Assembly: GCA_902363375.1 (NCBI GenBank)
Contig: CABIZX010000002.1
Coordinates: 682,001-746,000 of the forward strand
Length of the DNA stretch: 64,000 nucleotides
DNA from: Clostridiaceae bacterium
Lineage (GTDB): Bacteria; Bacillota; Clostridia; Clostridiales; Clostridiaceae
Reading direction: 5' to 3'
Shown here: positions 17,008 to 24,836 of the stretch, one piece after another
Layout: each line of letters begins with the position of its first letter
Position numbering within the stretch: position 1 is the stretch's first letter
The notes under the pieces: model-generated
What the model saw: only the letters and a program-made list of their open reading frames with translations
What the model was told of the DNA's origin: nothing
The model's database searches: none
Translations under genes and position numbers: made by a program

Positions 17008-17616
17008 TTGAATATGAATTCTTATGAAAAAATCGAGGAATTAGTTGTAAAGGCAAAGGCTGGGGATCAGGTTGCCTTTGAAGAGCTGCTTAAATCCTTT
17101 AGGAATTTTATAAATAAGCAGATTAGACTAATTTATGTAAATGGTTATGAGGAAGAAGATTTAATTCAAGTTGGGAACATTGCTATCTTCAAGTCAGTTA
17201 ATAGCTATGACATAACCAAGGGAAACTTCACTAGCTACGTCACCCTTGCCATAAAAAATAACTTGAATTATTTAATTCGCAGCAGTGCAAAACACAGGTT
17301 TAATGCCAGTTTAGAGAGCTTCACTGAAGAAGAGTTATCTAAAAAGTCAGAAGCTCTGGGAGAAGATCTCCTAGAGGAGGAGTACCTTCTAAAGGAAGAG
17401 AAGGTGGAGCTATTAGCTGCTATAGAAGAACTTAAAGAGGAGCAAAAGCACTTAATTTACTTTCTCTATATCCATGACCTTGGAACCATGAAAAACTATG
17501 CGGAAATCTATGATGAGAAGTACGATACAGTGGCAAAAAGAAAGGCTGTAGCTTGTAAGAATATAAAAGAGATTTTAAAGAAAAGGAGGAGAGGGCAAAC
17601 AAATGATAAAGTTTAA
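17008..17616 (+). CDS. Sigma-70 family factor
   Basis: 202 residues from TTG 17008 (GGGGGAG five bases upstream; ATG 17014 is 11 bases away). Region 2 is GDQVAFEELLKSFRNFINKQ then YEEEDLIQVGNIAIFKSVNS, with FTSYVTLAIKNNLNYLIR. Region 4 is weaker (AAIEELKEEQKHLIYFLYIH, YAEIYDEKYDTVAKRKAVAC). It resembles small alternative sigma factors of clostridia and phages. It overlaps the DUF3888 gene by 14 bp, so the two are coupled; the sigma may serve this operon or the preceding module. Confidence 0.8.
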   Translation: MNMNSYEKIEELVVKAKAGDQVAFEELLKSFRNFINKQIRLIYVNGYEEEDLIQVGNIAIFKSVNSYDITKGNFTSYVTLAIKNNLNYLIRSSAKHRFNASLESFTEEELSKKSEALGEDLLEEEYLLKEEKVELLAAIEELKEEQKHLIYFLYIHDLGTMKNYAEIYDEKYDTVAKRKAVACKNIKEILKKRRRGQTNDKV

Positions 17617-18232
17617 AAAATATATTAAACGGAGTCTAATTTTAATTATTATGGTGGCATTAATGGGAGATGTTCATGGAAGTACAGCCTTTGCAAATGA
17701 AGGCTATGAGGTGAGTTGTAAGAAGGCTATATCTAAGATAGCTCTTGAAAGTAATGAGAAGAAAGCTATGACCAAGTCAAACCTTTCAAGGAATCAAAGC
17801 AGTGGAAGTTGTAAGAAAGAAAAGATAGGTAAAGACTTTTTTAATCATAGGATTATTCTCATAGACCAACCTCATCAGCCACCAAAGGAGTCAACAGAAG
17901 AGTTGTATCAAGATGTATATTTAGCTCTATTAATGCCTTATATACAATCAGAGGTTGAAAAATACTACTCTAACACTATGTCCCAAGCACCTTTAGTTGA
18001 CCCTTACTCCATATATATCACCAGTATTTCAAGACCCCATGGCTATCGTTCCTTTGTCTTTGATATAAACCTTCAAGTGAATCCTTATATAGGGCCTCAT
18101 ATCACCATTGGAACGGATAACATAGAGCTTACAGTGGAGGGCAGCGGCAAAGTTGATGTGAAAAGCTTTAAACATATAAAAAGCTATGACCTGCCACCAA
18201 ACTATGAGCATATAATTACGGAGATGGTGTAG
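17603..18232 (+). CDS. Secreted DUF3888 protein
   Basis: 209 residues. Residues 1-31 form a signal peptide (KKYIKRSLILIIMVALMG, ending in STAFA). A basic Ser-rich region follows to about 70. The conserved DUF3888 part starts at STEELYQDVYLALLMPYIQ and includes VDPYSIYI, RPHGYRSFVFDINLQVNPYI and FKHIKSYDLPPNYEHI. Function of the family is unknown; it is exported and often follows a sigma factor gene. RBS AGGAGGAGAGGG lies inside the sigma gene. Confidence 0.85.
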   Translation: MIKFKKYIKRSLILIIMVALMGDVHGSTAFANEGYEVSCKKAISKIALESNEKKAMTKSNLSRNQSSGSCKKEKIGKDFFNHRIILIDQPHQPPKESTEELYQDVYLALLMPYIQSEVEKYYSNTMSQAPLVDPYSIYITSISRPHGYRSFVFDINLQVNPYIGPHITIGTDNIELTVEGSGKVDVKSFKHIKSYDLPPNYEHIITEMV

Positions 18233-18235
18233 GAT

Positions 18236-18508
18236 TTTCATAAAATAAACTAATATAAAAAAATATTTAATATGTACTTATATTATTAACGCTCAGCCGT
18301 TTCGGAATATTGATTTACTAAAGCATTTACTCAAGGTAAAACCTACAACACAACAACTCGTATACACTCAAACAAGTTGTGTTGCTTACGATTTCACCAT
18401 TCATAAATACTAAGTAAATCTAATATCCCTCCAAATGGCATTCGCTAATAATAATATTAAAGTACATATTAAATATTTTATATAATATTGGTATTGTATT
18501 TTGTGAAA
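18236..18508. repeat. 270-bp palindromic element, long form
   Basis: Outer arms TTCATAAAATA (18238) and TATTTTGTGAA (18496) enclose arms AAATATTTAATATGTACTT (18261) and AAGTACATATTAAATATTT (18460). A 150-bp imperfectly palindromic core adds CAACACAAC near 18347 and GTTGTGTTG near 18376. The same end and stem sequence recurs at 42149-42252 and, as ends only, elsewhere. It lies between convergent genes and holds no ORF. It may be a miniature inverted-repeat element or a structured RNA that ends both transcripts. Confidence 0.75.
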
Positions 18509-18590
18509 GTACTTAATAAATATATATAATTAAAACTATTTTTAATTATAGCTATAAATATATATACCAACTTACAAGTAATTAAATTTC

Positions 18591-19901
18591 TTAATCTTTT
18601 TTAGACTCTAAAATAAATTGTAATATACTACGTAAACTCTCCTTGTCACCAATTTCATTATAAAATTCCATAAGCTTAAACACTGAATTTGCACTAGGTT
18701 CAATAATTTCTAGTGATATCAACTCAATAATTTGATTCTTTAAAGAATTTATTTCTTCTATGTTTTTTTCTTTGATAAGAATATCTAGAAGTTCATCTAA
18801 TGAAATTAATAATATTCTTCTATTTCTTTGATATTTAGCAACATTTATAGACTTTTTATAATATTCAATAGAAAGACCTAAATTATTAATTAAGTTGGCT
18901 GATAAACCTATTTGATTATATGCATTAGGAGAATGAAAACTTTCATCTACATCTTTATAATTATTCATCATATAAATTAATTTATCTATATAGGATTTCA
19001 CATTTTTTATATCCTTTAGTATTGTATAAATATCAAGTATATTCGCAGTAACTAAAATGCATTTTTCTATATCCTTATTATATACTAGACTTAACATAGA
19101 CTCATTTAGTTTCAATGCGTCATAATAAAACTTTCTATACCTAAGACAGTTTACTTTTAAAATATTAAGTTGAAATATATTTTCTCTATTAAGAGTCTTG
19201 AATGTACTTTGAATATGTTCAATCTCAAGTAAAGCTTTATCATGTTCACTTAGGTGCATATAAGCTAATACATTATTAAAAAGAACTTTATATTTTAATT
19301 TTTCATCTACATTATCATTATAAATAAGAGCCAAATTATTAAAATCTAGAGCTTCCTTATCCTTATTTAACTTTATACATATACCTCCTAGCTTTTGAAG
19401 TAAATTGAATAATCTAATATCATTAAATAGACTATTATGATTTTCGAAAGCTTTTATATAATATACATAACTTCTATTAAACTCTCTCTGTTTCTTTAGT
19501 ATGTCACCTATTTTTTCATATATAATCATTTTTTTTTCAGGCACATCATACTTTCTTAAAAATCCCTCTATTTCTTCAATATCTTTTGAAAAATCCTTTG
19601 AAATATTGTCTTCATTAATACATAAAAAATCTATATATTTACTAGCTATTTTATTTGTTTGAGCATTTATATCCTCTAATAAATATTCAGTATTTAAACT
19701 AAAGTCAATATTTCTTTCTTTGCATATTTTATTTATGTTATCTGTAATTATCTGTGCTACTGTTGGCGTAAGAGTAGACTTATCATTCTCAATTATGCTA
19801 ATAAGTTCACGGGTTATCTCACCTCCGGTAATTTCTTTCTGATTAATTTTTAATTCTTTTCTAATTTTCCTTATCTTTTGCCCTGGTGATAAAATTTCCA
19901 T
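18591..19901 (-). CDS. HTH-TPR regulator, RRNPP-like peptide sensor
   Basis: 436 residues. Residues 6-65 are an XRE-type helix-turn-helix (GQKIRKIRKELKINQKEITG, GEITRELISIIENDKSTLTP). Residues 110-430 are helical repeats of the tetratricopeptide kind, e.g. NRSYVYYIKAFENHNSLF, DKEALDFNNLALIYND and LGLSIEYYKKSINVAKYQRN. This is the build of Rgg/PlcR/NprR-type regulators, which bind small re-imported peptides. It is divergent from a small exported-peptide gene with palindromes between. RBS AAGGAGAG. Expected to control the peptide and RiPP cluster; this is inferred from arrangement. Confidence 0.85.
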   Translation of the reverse strand: MEILSPGQKIRKIRKELKINQKEITGGEITRELISIIENDKSTLTPTVAQIITDNINKICKERNIDFSLNTEYLLEDINAQTNKIASKYIDFLCINEDNISKDFSKDIEEIEGFLRKYDVPEKKMIIYEKIGDILKKQREFNRSYVYYIKAFENHNSLFNDIRLFNLLQKLGGICIKLNKDKEALDFNNLALIYNDNVDEKLKYKVLFNNVLAYMHLSEHDKALLEIEHIQSTFKTLNRENIFQLNILKVNCLRYRKFYYDALKLNESMLSLVYNKDIEKCILVTANILDIYTILKDIKNVKSYIDKLIYMMNNYKDVDESFHSPNAYNQIGLSANLINNLGLSIEYYKKSINVAKYQRNRRILLISLDELLDILIKEKNIEEINSLKNQIIELISLEIIEPSANSVFKLMEFYNEIGDKESLRSILQFILESKKD

Positions 19902-19966
19902 GCAATTACTCTCCTTATTAGTATTTAATTTATATTAATTTAAATTATACCATTCAAATTAAAAGT

Positions 19967-20034
19967 TGTAAAATAAAAGGTTTACATGTATGTAAATTTA
20001 TGTTATATTTAAAATGTAAAATTCGAAATTTACA
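19967..20034. promoter_or_regulatory. Paired operator-like palindromes
   Basis: TGTAAA-N8-TTTACA occurs twice with the same spacing, at 19967-19986 and 20015-20034, 48 bp apart. The second is a near-perfect 20-bp palindrome (TGTAAAATTC/GAAATTTACA). TTTACATGTATGTAAA (19981-19996) overlaps the first. A third TTTACA lies at 20049. They fill the gap between the regulator and the peptide gene and are the best candidates for its binding sites. Confidence 0.6.
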
Positions 20035-20077
20035 ATTATAATATCAATTTACATTGCATATATGGGGGAGAAAAATT

Positions 20078-20254
20078 ATGAAAAAAAGAATATTATCATT
20101 ATCAATAGCTATGGGGATTGCATTATCTGTAGGAGCATACGGTCTTTGTGTTGTAGATGCTTTCAATGATAAAGATGTTAATTCAACATTATTATCTTGT
20201 GATATCTTAACTCCAAGGAAGTCAGTTGGACCTGGTGAATATGATCCAAAATAA
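20078..20254 (+). CDS. Small exported peptide, probable signalling pro-peptide
   Basis: 58 residues from ATG 20078 (GGGGGAG seven bases upstream). MKKRILSLSIAMGIALSVGA is a typical signal sequence, then YGLCVVDAFNDKDVNSTLLS and the tail CDILTPRKSVGPGEYDPK. RRNPP-type pheromones are made exactly so: export signal, spacer, and a C-terminal mature peptide released by proteolysis. The tail after PRK (SVGPGEYDPK) is the likely mature region. It is divergent from the HTH-TPR regulator. An alternative is a short secreted protein unrelated to signalling. Confidence 0.65.
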   Translation: MKKRILSLSIAMGIALSVGAYGLCVVDAFNDKDVNSTLLSCDILTPRKSVGPGEYDPK

Positions 20255-20357
20255 AAGTAAAAAAATATATTTACAAATACAAAAGACAGTGGTAAGATAA
20301 GTTTGTAAACAAAATTAATTACATTTCAAAATAGCCTAAGATGGTAGGTGAATATAA

Positions 20358-21629
20358 TTGTATGATATATTAAGCGTTTATTTAGAAAATGGACTAAGAG
20401 TTATAATGCATAAGATACCCCATGCTAGGACAATGGCTTGTGGTATATGGGTAAAGCAAGGAAGTAAACATGAAAGCGATGAACAAAATGGATTATCTCA
20501 TTTGATAGAACATTTAATGATAAATATAGAAAATGATAATAATCCAAGATTTAAAAAATTAATAAGTGAAGTTTCATCTGAAGGTAGTGTATATAATGCG
20601 GGAACTACAAAGGAAACAACGTCATATTATTTTACTGGCTTATCCAATCTATTAGAAAAATGTATAGAAACATTATCTACTATAGTCATAGATAATAAAA
20701 ATTTTGCTAATGAGCTTATAGAAAATGAAAAGAAGGTTGTAACTCAAGAAACTATATCTTTTTACTCATCATTTAATCAAATAAAAGAGAGAACTAGTCA
20801 ATCTCTTTGGGGTAATGTTGGTGTAGGAAGAATTATTGTAGGAAATATTGAGAATGTAAATAATGCTAAACCTTCTGATCTAGAAAACATTATAAAAAAC
20901 TCATATACCCCTGAAAACTCAACTCTTGTAGTTGTAGGTGGTATAGACTATCAAAAAACCTTAGATATGATTGAAGAAAATTTCTCAAGATGGGAAGATA
21001 AACAGACTAGAAAATATAAGGAAATAGTAGATAGTGAACCTGGTATCTATTTTAATTCAAATAAAAGTGGAAAAAGTACCGCAATATCTATAGGATTTAG
21101 AACTCCATCCTATATGGATTCAGAACGAGGCAGTATAGATATTATAGCTAAAATACTTGGTGATACTAGTTTAGAATCAAGGCTGGTTCAAGAAATAAGA
21201 ATGAAAAGAGGCCTTGCTTATAGTATAGGTGCATTTACAAGTTTTTATGAAAATAGAGGCACACTTGGATTTACCGCAGTTTGTGAAAATGAATCAGTAA
21301 ATGAAGTAGTAAAAATTATGATAGATGAATTTCATAAAGTAAAAAATGAAGGTTTTACAGAGAAGGAAATTAGTAGGGTAAAAAAAGTGCTTGAAACAAG
21401 AACTTTACTTGACTTAGATGATTTAACATCTCAGCTTAAATTTTTGGGGAAAACGTCTTCAAGTGGTCAACTATTTTCATTAGAACAGGAAATAAGAAAT
21501 ATAAAAAAAGTAAATAGTGAGAGCTTACATAGTGCAGTTCAAGATATATTTATAGAAGAAAAGATGGGCCTAGCAGCTATTGGAAACTGTGATGTAGACC
21601 AAGTAATTTCATTGCTAAAATTAAATTAA
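20358..21629 (+). CDS. M16 family zinc peptidase
   Basis: 423 residues from TTG 20358 (AGGTG seven bases upstream). The inverted zinc motif HLIEH is at 48-52, with the third ligand Glu expected in ENEKKVVTQETISF (Glu 124 or 131). The second M16 half carries the substrate-binding GLAYSIGAF motif near 290. All zinc residues are present, so it should be active, alone or as a homodimer. M16 peptidases occur in RiPP clusters such as subtilosin (AlbF) and PQQ (PqqF), where they cut leader peptides. It lies 100 bp after the signalling peptide gene and heads the biosynthetic run. Confidence 0.9.
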   Translation: MYDILSVYLENGLRVIMHKIPHARTMACGIWVKQGSKHESDEQNGLSHLIEHLMINIENDNNPRFKKLISEVSSEGSVYNAGTTKETTSYYFTGLSNLLEKCIETLSTIVIDNKNFANELIENEKKVVTQETISFYSSFNQIKERTSQSLWGNVGVGRIIVGNIENVNNAKPSDLENIIKNSYTPENSTLVVVGGIDYQKTLDMIEENFSRWEDKQTRKYKEIVDSEPGIYFNSNKSGKSTAISIGFRTPSYMDSERGSIDIIAKILGDTSLESRLVQEIRMKRGLAYSIGAFTSFYENRGTLGFTAVCENESVNEVVKIMIDEFHKVKNEGFTEKEISRVKKVLETRTLLDLDDLTSQLKFLGKTSSSGQLFSLEQEIRNIKKVNSESLHSAVQDIFIEEKMGLAAIGNCDVDQVISLLKLN

Positions 21630-21650
21630 TAAACGGATGGAGGTTGTGGT

Positions 21651-22223
21651 ATGAACGATATTCCTTGTATATATGATATATCTTTAATAAATGAAAAAGA
21701 TAAGCTTAAAGAAGATATATTAAATGGTAAAGCTTTTGATATTCTTCTAATATTACTGTCTGGTTCAAAGACAATAAGAGAAATATCAAAAGAATTACAT
21801 GTACCAAGTTTTTCAGTTCAATTATATGTCCAAAGGCTTATAGAAGCGAACCTTATTAAAATAACAGATAAGAAAATCGTTGAAGGTAAATTAGAAAAAA
21901 CTTATAACTTAGTGTCTACAGATATAGAAATATTAAATTATTTAAAGGATAATTGCAAAGATGAAGAAGGGAAAGACAATGCAGAGATATCAGCACAACA
22001 CTTTGCATCATTAACTAGAGATATTATAAGAAATATAGATAAGTACAGCGATAAGCCTCATAAAATTAAGGCTTTCTTCATAAAAGCTGATGAAGAAAAA
22101 ATGGCGTCATTTAAGAAAGAACTCGATGAGTTATTTACCAAATATCAAGCTCTTGAGGATTTAGAATCTTCTGATACTTATGGATTTATAAGTATTTTAG
22201 CACCTTATAAATTAGGAGATTAA
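21651..22223 (+). CDS. Winged-helix (ArsR-like) protein
   Basis: 190 residues. Residues 25-90 form a winged helix (FDILLILLSGSKTIREISKE, LHVPSFSVQLYVQRLIEANL, then a basic wing). Residues 105-190 are helical and acidic and resemble no domain I can name. It starts 21 bp after the peptidase with GGAGG. It could be a second regulator of the cluster. Another reading is a RiPP recognition element, since those are also winged-helix folds, but the helix-turn-helix here looks DNA-binding. Confidence 0.7.
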   Translation: MNDIPCIYDISLINEKDKLKEDILNGKAFDILLILLSGSKTIREISKELHVPSFSVQLYVQRLIEANLIKITDKKIVEGKLEKTYNLVSTDIEILNYLKDNCKDEEGKDNAEISAQHFASLTRDIIRNIDKYSDKPHKIKAFFIKADEEKMASFKKELDELFTKYQALEDLESSDTYGFISILAPYKLGD

Positions 22224-22249
22224 TACATTTAAAAAAGGGGGGAGATATT

Positions 22250-22411
22250 ATGGAGAACACTAAAAAAAGAAAAATTGACATAAAAATTGAAAAAGATGAA
22301 GAAGGAAATTTAAAGGATTTAGAAATAGAAGATCCTTCTATAGACATTAACTCAAAAGAAGAAAGACCAGGAATAGGAATTGAAATCTTTGGACTTCCTG
22401 GTGGTAGGTAA
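22250..22411 (+). CDS. Small acidic peptide with Gly-rich tail, candidate RiPP precursor
   Basis: 53 residues, RBS GGGGGGAG. MENTKKRKIDIKIEKDEEGN opens a highly charged first 38 residues; the tail RPGIGIEIFGLPGGR is uncharged, Gly/Pro-rich and hydrophobic. The leader-like charge and contrasting C-terminus fit a RiPP precursor, but no Cys, Ser or Thr is present in the tail. It may instead be a small accessory protein. It shares no similarity with the three Cys-Cys peptides downstream. Confidence 0.55.
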   Translation: MENTKKRKIDIKIEKDEEGNLKDLEIEDPSIDINSKEERPGIGIEIFGLPGGR

Positions 22412-22431
22412 ATTTTGAGGAGGATATTATT

Positions 22432-22608
22432 ATGAAAAAAGAAGATATATATCCAATTACTAAAGAAGTATATAAAGATGAAAAGGAAGATAAAATCAGA
22501 GAACTTGAAAGATTAATATCAATTAATAAAAATGAAGAGGCTAATTTATTTCCATATGAAAAAGCTAATTCTGCAAGTACTGGTTTTTATGAAACAGAAA
22601 CTTATTAA
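22432..22608 (+). CDS. Small charged peptide, second candidate precursor
   Basis: 58 residues, RBS GAGGAGG. MKKEDIYPITKEVYKDEKED, a helical charged middle, then a tail NSASTGFYETETY rich in Ser, Thr and Tyr. It lies 20 bp after the preceding small gene. It could be a precursor of different chemistry or a chaperone-like partner. Not recognised. Confidence 0.5.
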   Translation: MKKEDIYPITKEVYKDEKEDKIRELERLISINKNEEANLFPYEKANSASTGFYETETY

Positions 22609-22646
22609 TTAAGGTAATAATTTAATATTATTATATATCAAATCAA

Positions 22647-22702
22647 AATTAAAAAATTAAAAAATTAAAAAATTAAAAAATTAAAGAATTAAAAAATTAA
22701 GG
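22647..22702. repeat. 8-bp tandem repeat upstream of precursor 1
   Basis: TTAAAAAA-type units repeat about seven times, ending at the RBS of the first Cys-Cys precursor gene. The later copies have only one or two units. Copy number could vary by slippage and alter expression. Confidence 0.7.
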
Positions 22703-22713
22703 GGGAAAACAAA

Positions 22714-22887
22714 ATGGGAAGCAAAAATGTTATAGCTTTAGGTAAGGACATGTATAAAGTTGAAGATGGGAAGGTTGTAATCACATCTGAGGAATTAGCA
22801 AATGCTATTCAAAATGAAGGAATTGATTTATTTGTTGATGAGGAAGCTGCTGCAATACAAGCATCTAATAATTGCTGTAATGGTTAA
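22714..22887 (+). CDS. RiPP precursor peptide 1 (Cys-Cys tail)
   Basis: 57 residues: MGSKNVIALGKDMYKVEDGK, VVITSEELANAIQNEGIDLF, then VDEEAAAIQASNNCCNG. It is the first of three tandem paralogues. Residues 5-50 are almost invariant among the three; change is concentrated in the last seven residues, where all keep N-C-C. Such a constant acidic helical leader plus variable Cys tail next to a radical SAM enzyme is what a RiPP precursor looks like. RBS GGGGG before AAAACAAAATG. No known RiPP class is recognised. Confidence 0.75.
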   Translation: MGSKNVIALGKDMYKVEDGKVVITSEELANAIQNEGIDLFVDEEAAAIQASNNCCNG

Positions 22888-22932
22888 TACTTTAGAAATT
22901 AAAATTTAAGAAAAATTAAGGGGGAAAACAAA

Positions 22933-23106
22933 ATGGGAAGCAAAAATGTTATAGCTTTAGGTAAAGACATGTATAAAGTTGAAGATGGAAAGGTTGTAAT
23001 CACATCTGAAGAACTAGCAAATGCTATTCAAAACGAAGGATTAGATCTATTTGTTGATGAAGAAGCTGCTGCAATACAAGCAGCTAATAATTGCTGTAAT
23101 GGTTAA
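22933..23106 (+). CDS. RiPP precursor peptide 2 (Cys-Cys tail)
   Basis: 57 residues, differing from precursor 1 at two positions only: Leu for Ile in EGLDLF and Ala for Ser in QAANNCCNG. The upstream segment AATTAAGGGGGAAAACAAAA is shared, so a unit of 219 bp was duplicated. Same reasoning as precursor 1 for the call. Confidence 0.75.
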   Translation: MGSKNVIALGKDMYKVEDGKVVITSEELANAIQNEGLDLFVDEEAAAIQAANNCCNG

Positions 23107-23139
23107 TACTTTAGAAATTTAAATTAAGGGGAAAACAAA

Positions 23140-23307
23140 ATGGAAAATAAAAAAGTCATAGCGTTAGGTAGGGACATGTATAAAGTTGAAGATGGGAAGG
23201 TTGTAATCACATCTGAAGAACTAGCAAATGCTATTCAAAATGAAGGACTAGATTTATTTGTTGATGAAGAAGCAGCTGCAATACAAGCAATCGCTAATTG
23301 CTGTTAG
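23140..23307 (+). CDS. RiPP precursor peptide 3 (shorter Cys-Cys tail)
   Basis: 55 residues. The N-terminus is MENKKVIALGRDMYKVEDGK, the middle is unchanged, and the end is QAIANCC with the stop directly after the second Cys. It therefore lacks the final NG and the double Asn. It is the most diverged copy, 207 bp after copy 2. The conserved NCC shows what the tail must keep. Confidence 0.75.
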   Translation: MENKKVIALGRDMYKVEDGKVVITSEELANAIQNEGLDLFVDEEAAAIQAIANCC

Positions 23308-23355
23308 CAATTAATATATTATAAGTTTGATTTAAGTTAAACTCATATATATTAC

Positions 23356-23391
23356 AATTTAGGAGCATTGAATTGTTAATGCTCCTAAATT
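23356..23391 (+). terminator. 14-bp perfect hairpin after the precursors
   Basis: AATTTAGGAGCATT (23356-23369) pairs with AATGCTCCTAAATT (23378-23391). There is no T-run, so it may be a partial terminator or an RNA-stabilising stem that makes precursor mRNA more abundant than enzyme mRNA. Confidence 0.55.
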
Positions 23392-23509
23392 ATAGATTAA
23401 TTTAGAAATTATTTTAGATAATAGGTACACATACATATAAATTCATCTATACAATTTTATTAATTATATAGATAAATTTAAACTTTTTATTATAAGGAGC
23501 TGGTATTCA

Positions 23510-24793
23510 ATGAAATTATCCAATTATAATTTAAAACTAGATTTTGACAATAAGTATGCTATTTATAATACTTTATCAAGAAAATATGTATTATTTGATA
23601 ATACTGAAGAAAATTATATCAATAATTTATTAGATAATATGAATAAAGATGAATATGAGATTAAAGAGATCGAGATTTTAAAGAAGTTTTTAAAAAATGG
23701 AATTGTAATAGAAGATAATCTAAATGAGATTGGGAAAGTTTCATATCTTTTTAATAAAACAAAATATCAGGATAGAAGATTTATCTTGATTATTTCTCCA
23801 ACATTAGATTGTAACTTTAGATGTCCATATTGCTTTGAAGAGCGTAGAAATTCTTACATTAGTGATGAAACTATAGATAACTTAATTGCTTTTGTAAAAA
23901 AGGTAGCTAAAGAAGTTAATACATTGCAAGTATGTTGGTTTGGTGGAGAACCGACTCTACAGTTTGAGAAAATAAAAAAAATGACTAAAATTTTCAAAGA
24001 AATCTGTGAAAATGAGGGTTGCAATTATTCCTCAACAATGACCACAAATGGTTATTTATTTAACGATGAACGTATTAATGACTTAAATGATTTTAATATA
24101 AAAAGAATTCAGATAACATTAGACGGTGATAAGGAAATTCATAATCAAAAAAGACCATTAGCCGATGGAAGCGGTACTTTTGACAAAATATTAGAAAATA
24201 TAAATAAAATTGTAGATAAAGATATTCCCTTATATCTAAGAATAAATGTAGATGAGAATAATGCTGATTCCATTCCAAAATTATTTGATTTAATCCCTGA
24301 AAGTAAAAGAGAAAAAATAACAATTAATATGTGTAACATATTCCAGAATGATGAATATGTAAATTTGTTTCCTCTTTACAAAATAGCAATTGATAAAGGA
24401 TTTAGGTTTGAGTTTTCTAGAAAGCAATTACAAATATGTGAAGGTAGTTTTATAAATTCAATTACAGTACAACCAGATGGTAAAATTACACCATGTCAAA
24501 TGTGTTCAGAAAAGGGATTTAATTTTGGAAGCATAGGTAAAGATGGTAGGTTATTATTAAAAAATGAATCGGAATTTTATAGATTTAGAGCTACATCTGC
24601 ATTAGATAATGAAGGATGCAAAAAATGTAGTAGATTTCCATTATGTCTAGGTGGATGCTACTTTAATCGTTATAAAGATAATACTGTTTGTATTGCTACG
24701 AATAAAGGAGAGCAAGAGTTTTTGAATATGATTAAATTAGAAATATATAGTGATCTTAAGCATAATATTCTTAATAATTCATGTGTATCATAA
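23510..24793 (+). CDS. Radical SAM/SPASM peptide-modifying enzyme
   Basis: 427 residues. Residues 1-80 resemble a peptide-recognition wing (FDNKYAIYNTLSRKYVLF), as in RiPP maturases. The radical SAM cluster motif is C101-x3-C105-x2-C108 (LDCNFRCPYCFE) and GGEP is at 145-148. The SPASM region has Cys at 310, 329, 332, 370, 373, 379, 383 and 394, enough for two auxiliary Fe-S clusters. Enzymes of this build form thioether or C-C cross-links on peptides. It stands 200 bp after the precursor genes, with RBS AAGGAG, and is followed by the exporter. Confidence 0.92.
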   Translation: MKLSNYNLKLDFDNKYAIYNTLSRKYVLFDNTEENYINNLLDNMNKDEYEIKEIEILKKFLKNGIVIEDNLNEIGKVSYLFNKTKYQDRRFILIISPTLDCNFRCPYCFEERRNSYISDETIDNLIAFVKKVAKEVNTLQVCWFGGEPTLQFEKIKKMTKIFKEICENEGCNYSSTMTTNGYLFNDERINDLNDFNIKRIQITLDGDKEIHNQKRPLADGSGTFDKILENINKIVDKDIPLYLRINVDENNADSIPKLFDLIPESKREKITINMCNIFQNDEYVNLFPLYKIAIDKGFRFEFSRKQLQICEGSFINSITVQPDGKITPCQMCSEKGFNFGSIGKDGRLLLKNESEFYRFRATSALDNEGCKKCSRFPLCLGGCYFNRYKDNTVCIATNKGEQEFLNMIKLEIYSDLKHNILNNSCVS

Positions 24794-24836
24794 AGATTAT
24801 GTATATTTAATAAAATATTAAAGGAGAATATAGATT

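Noticed and set aside
22714..23307. Three long direct repeats resembling a repeat array or CRISPR
   Set aside because: The repeats are whole coding units of about 210 bp with RBSs and conserved reading frames; there are no uniform short repeats with unique spacers.
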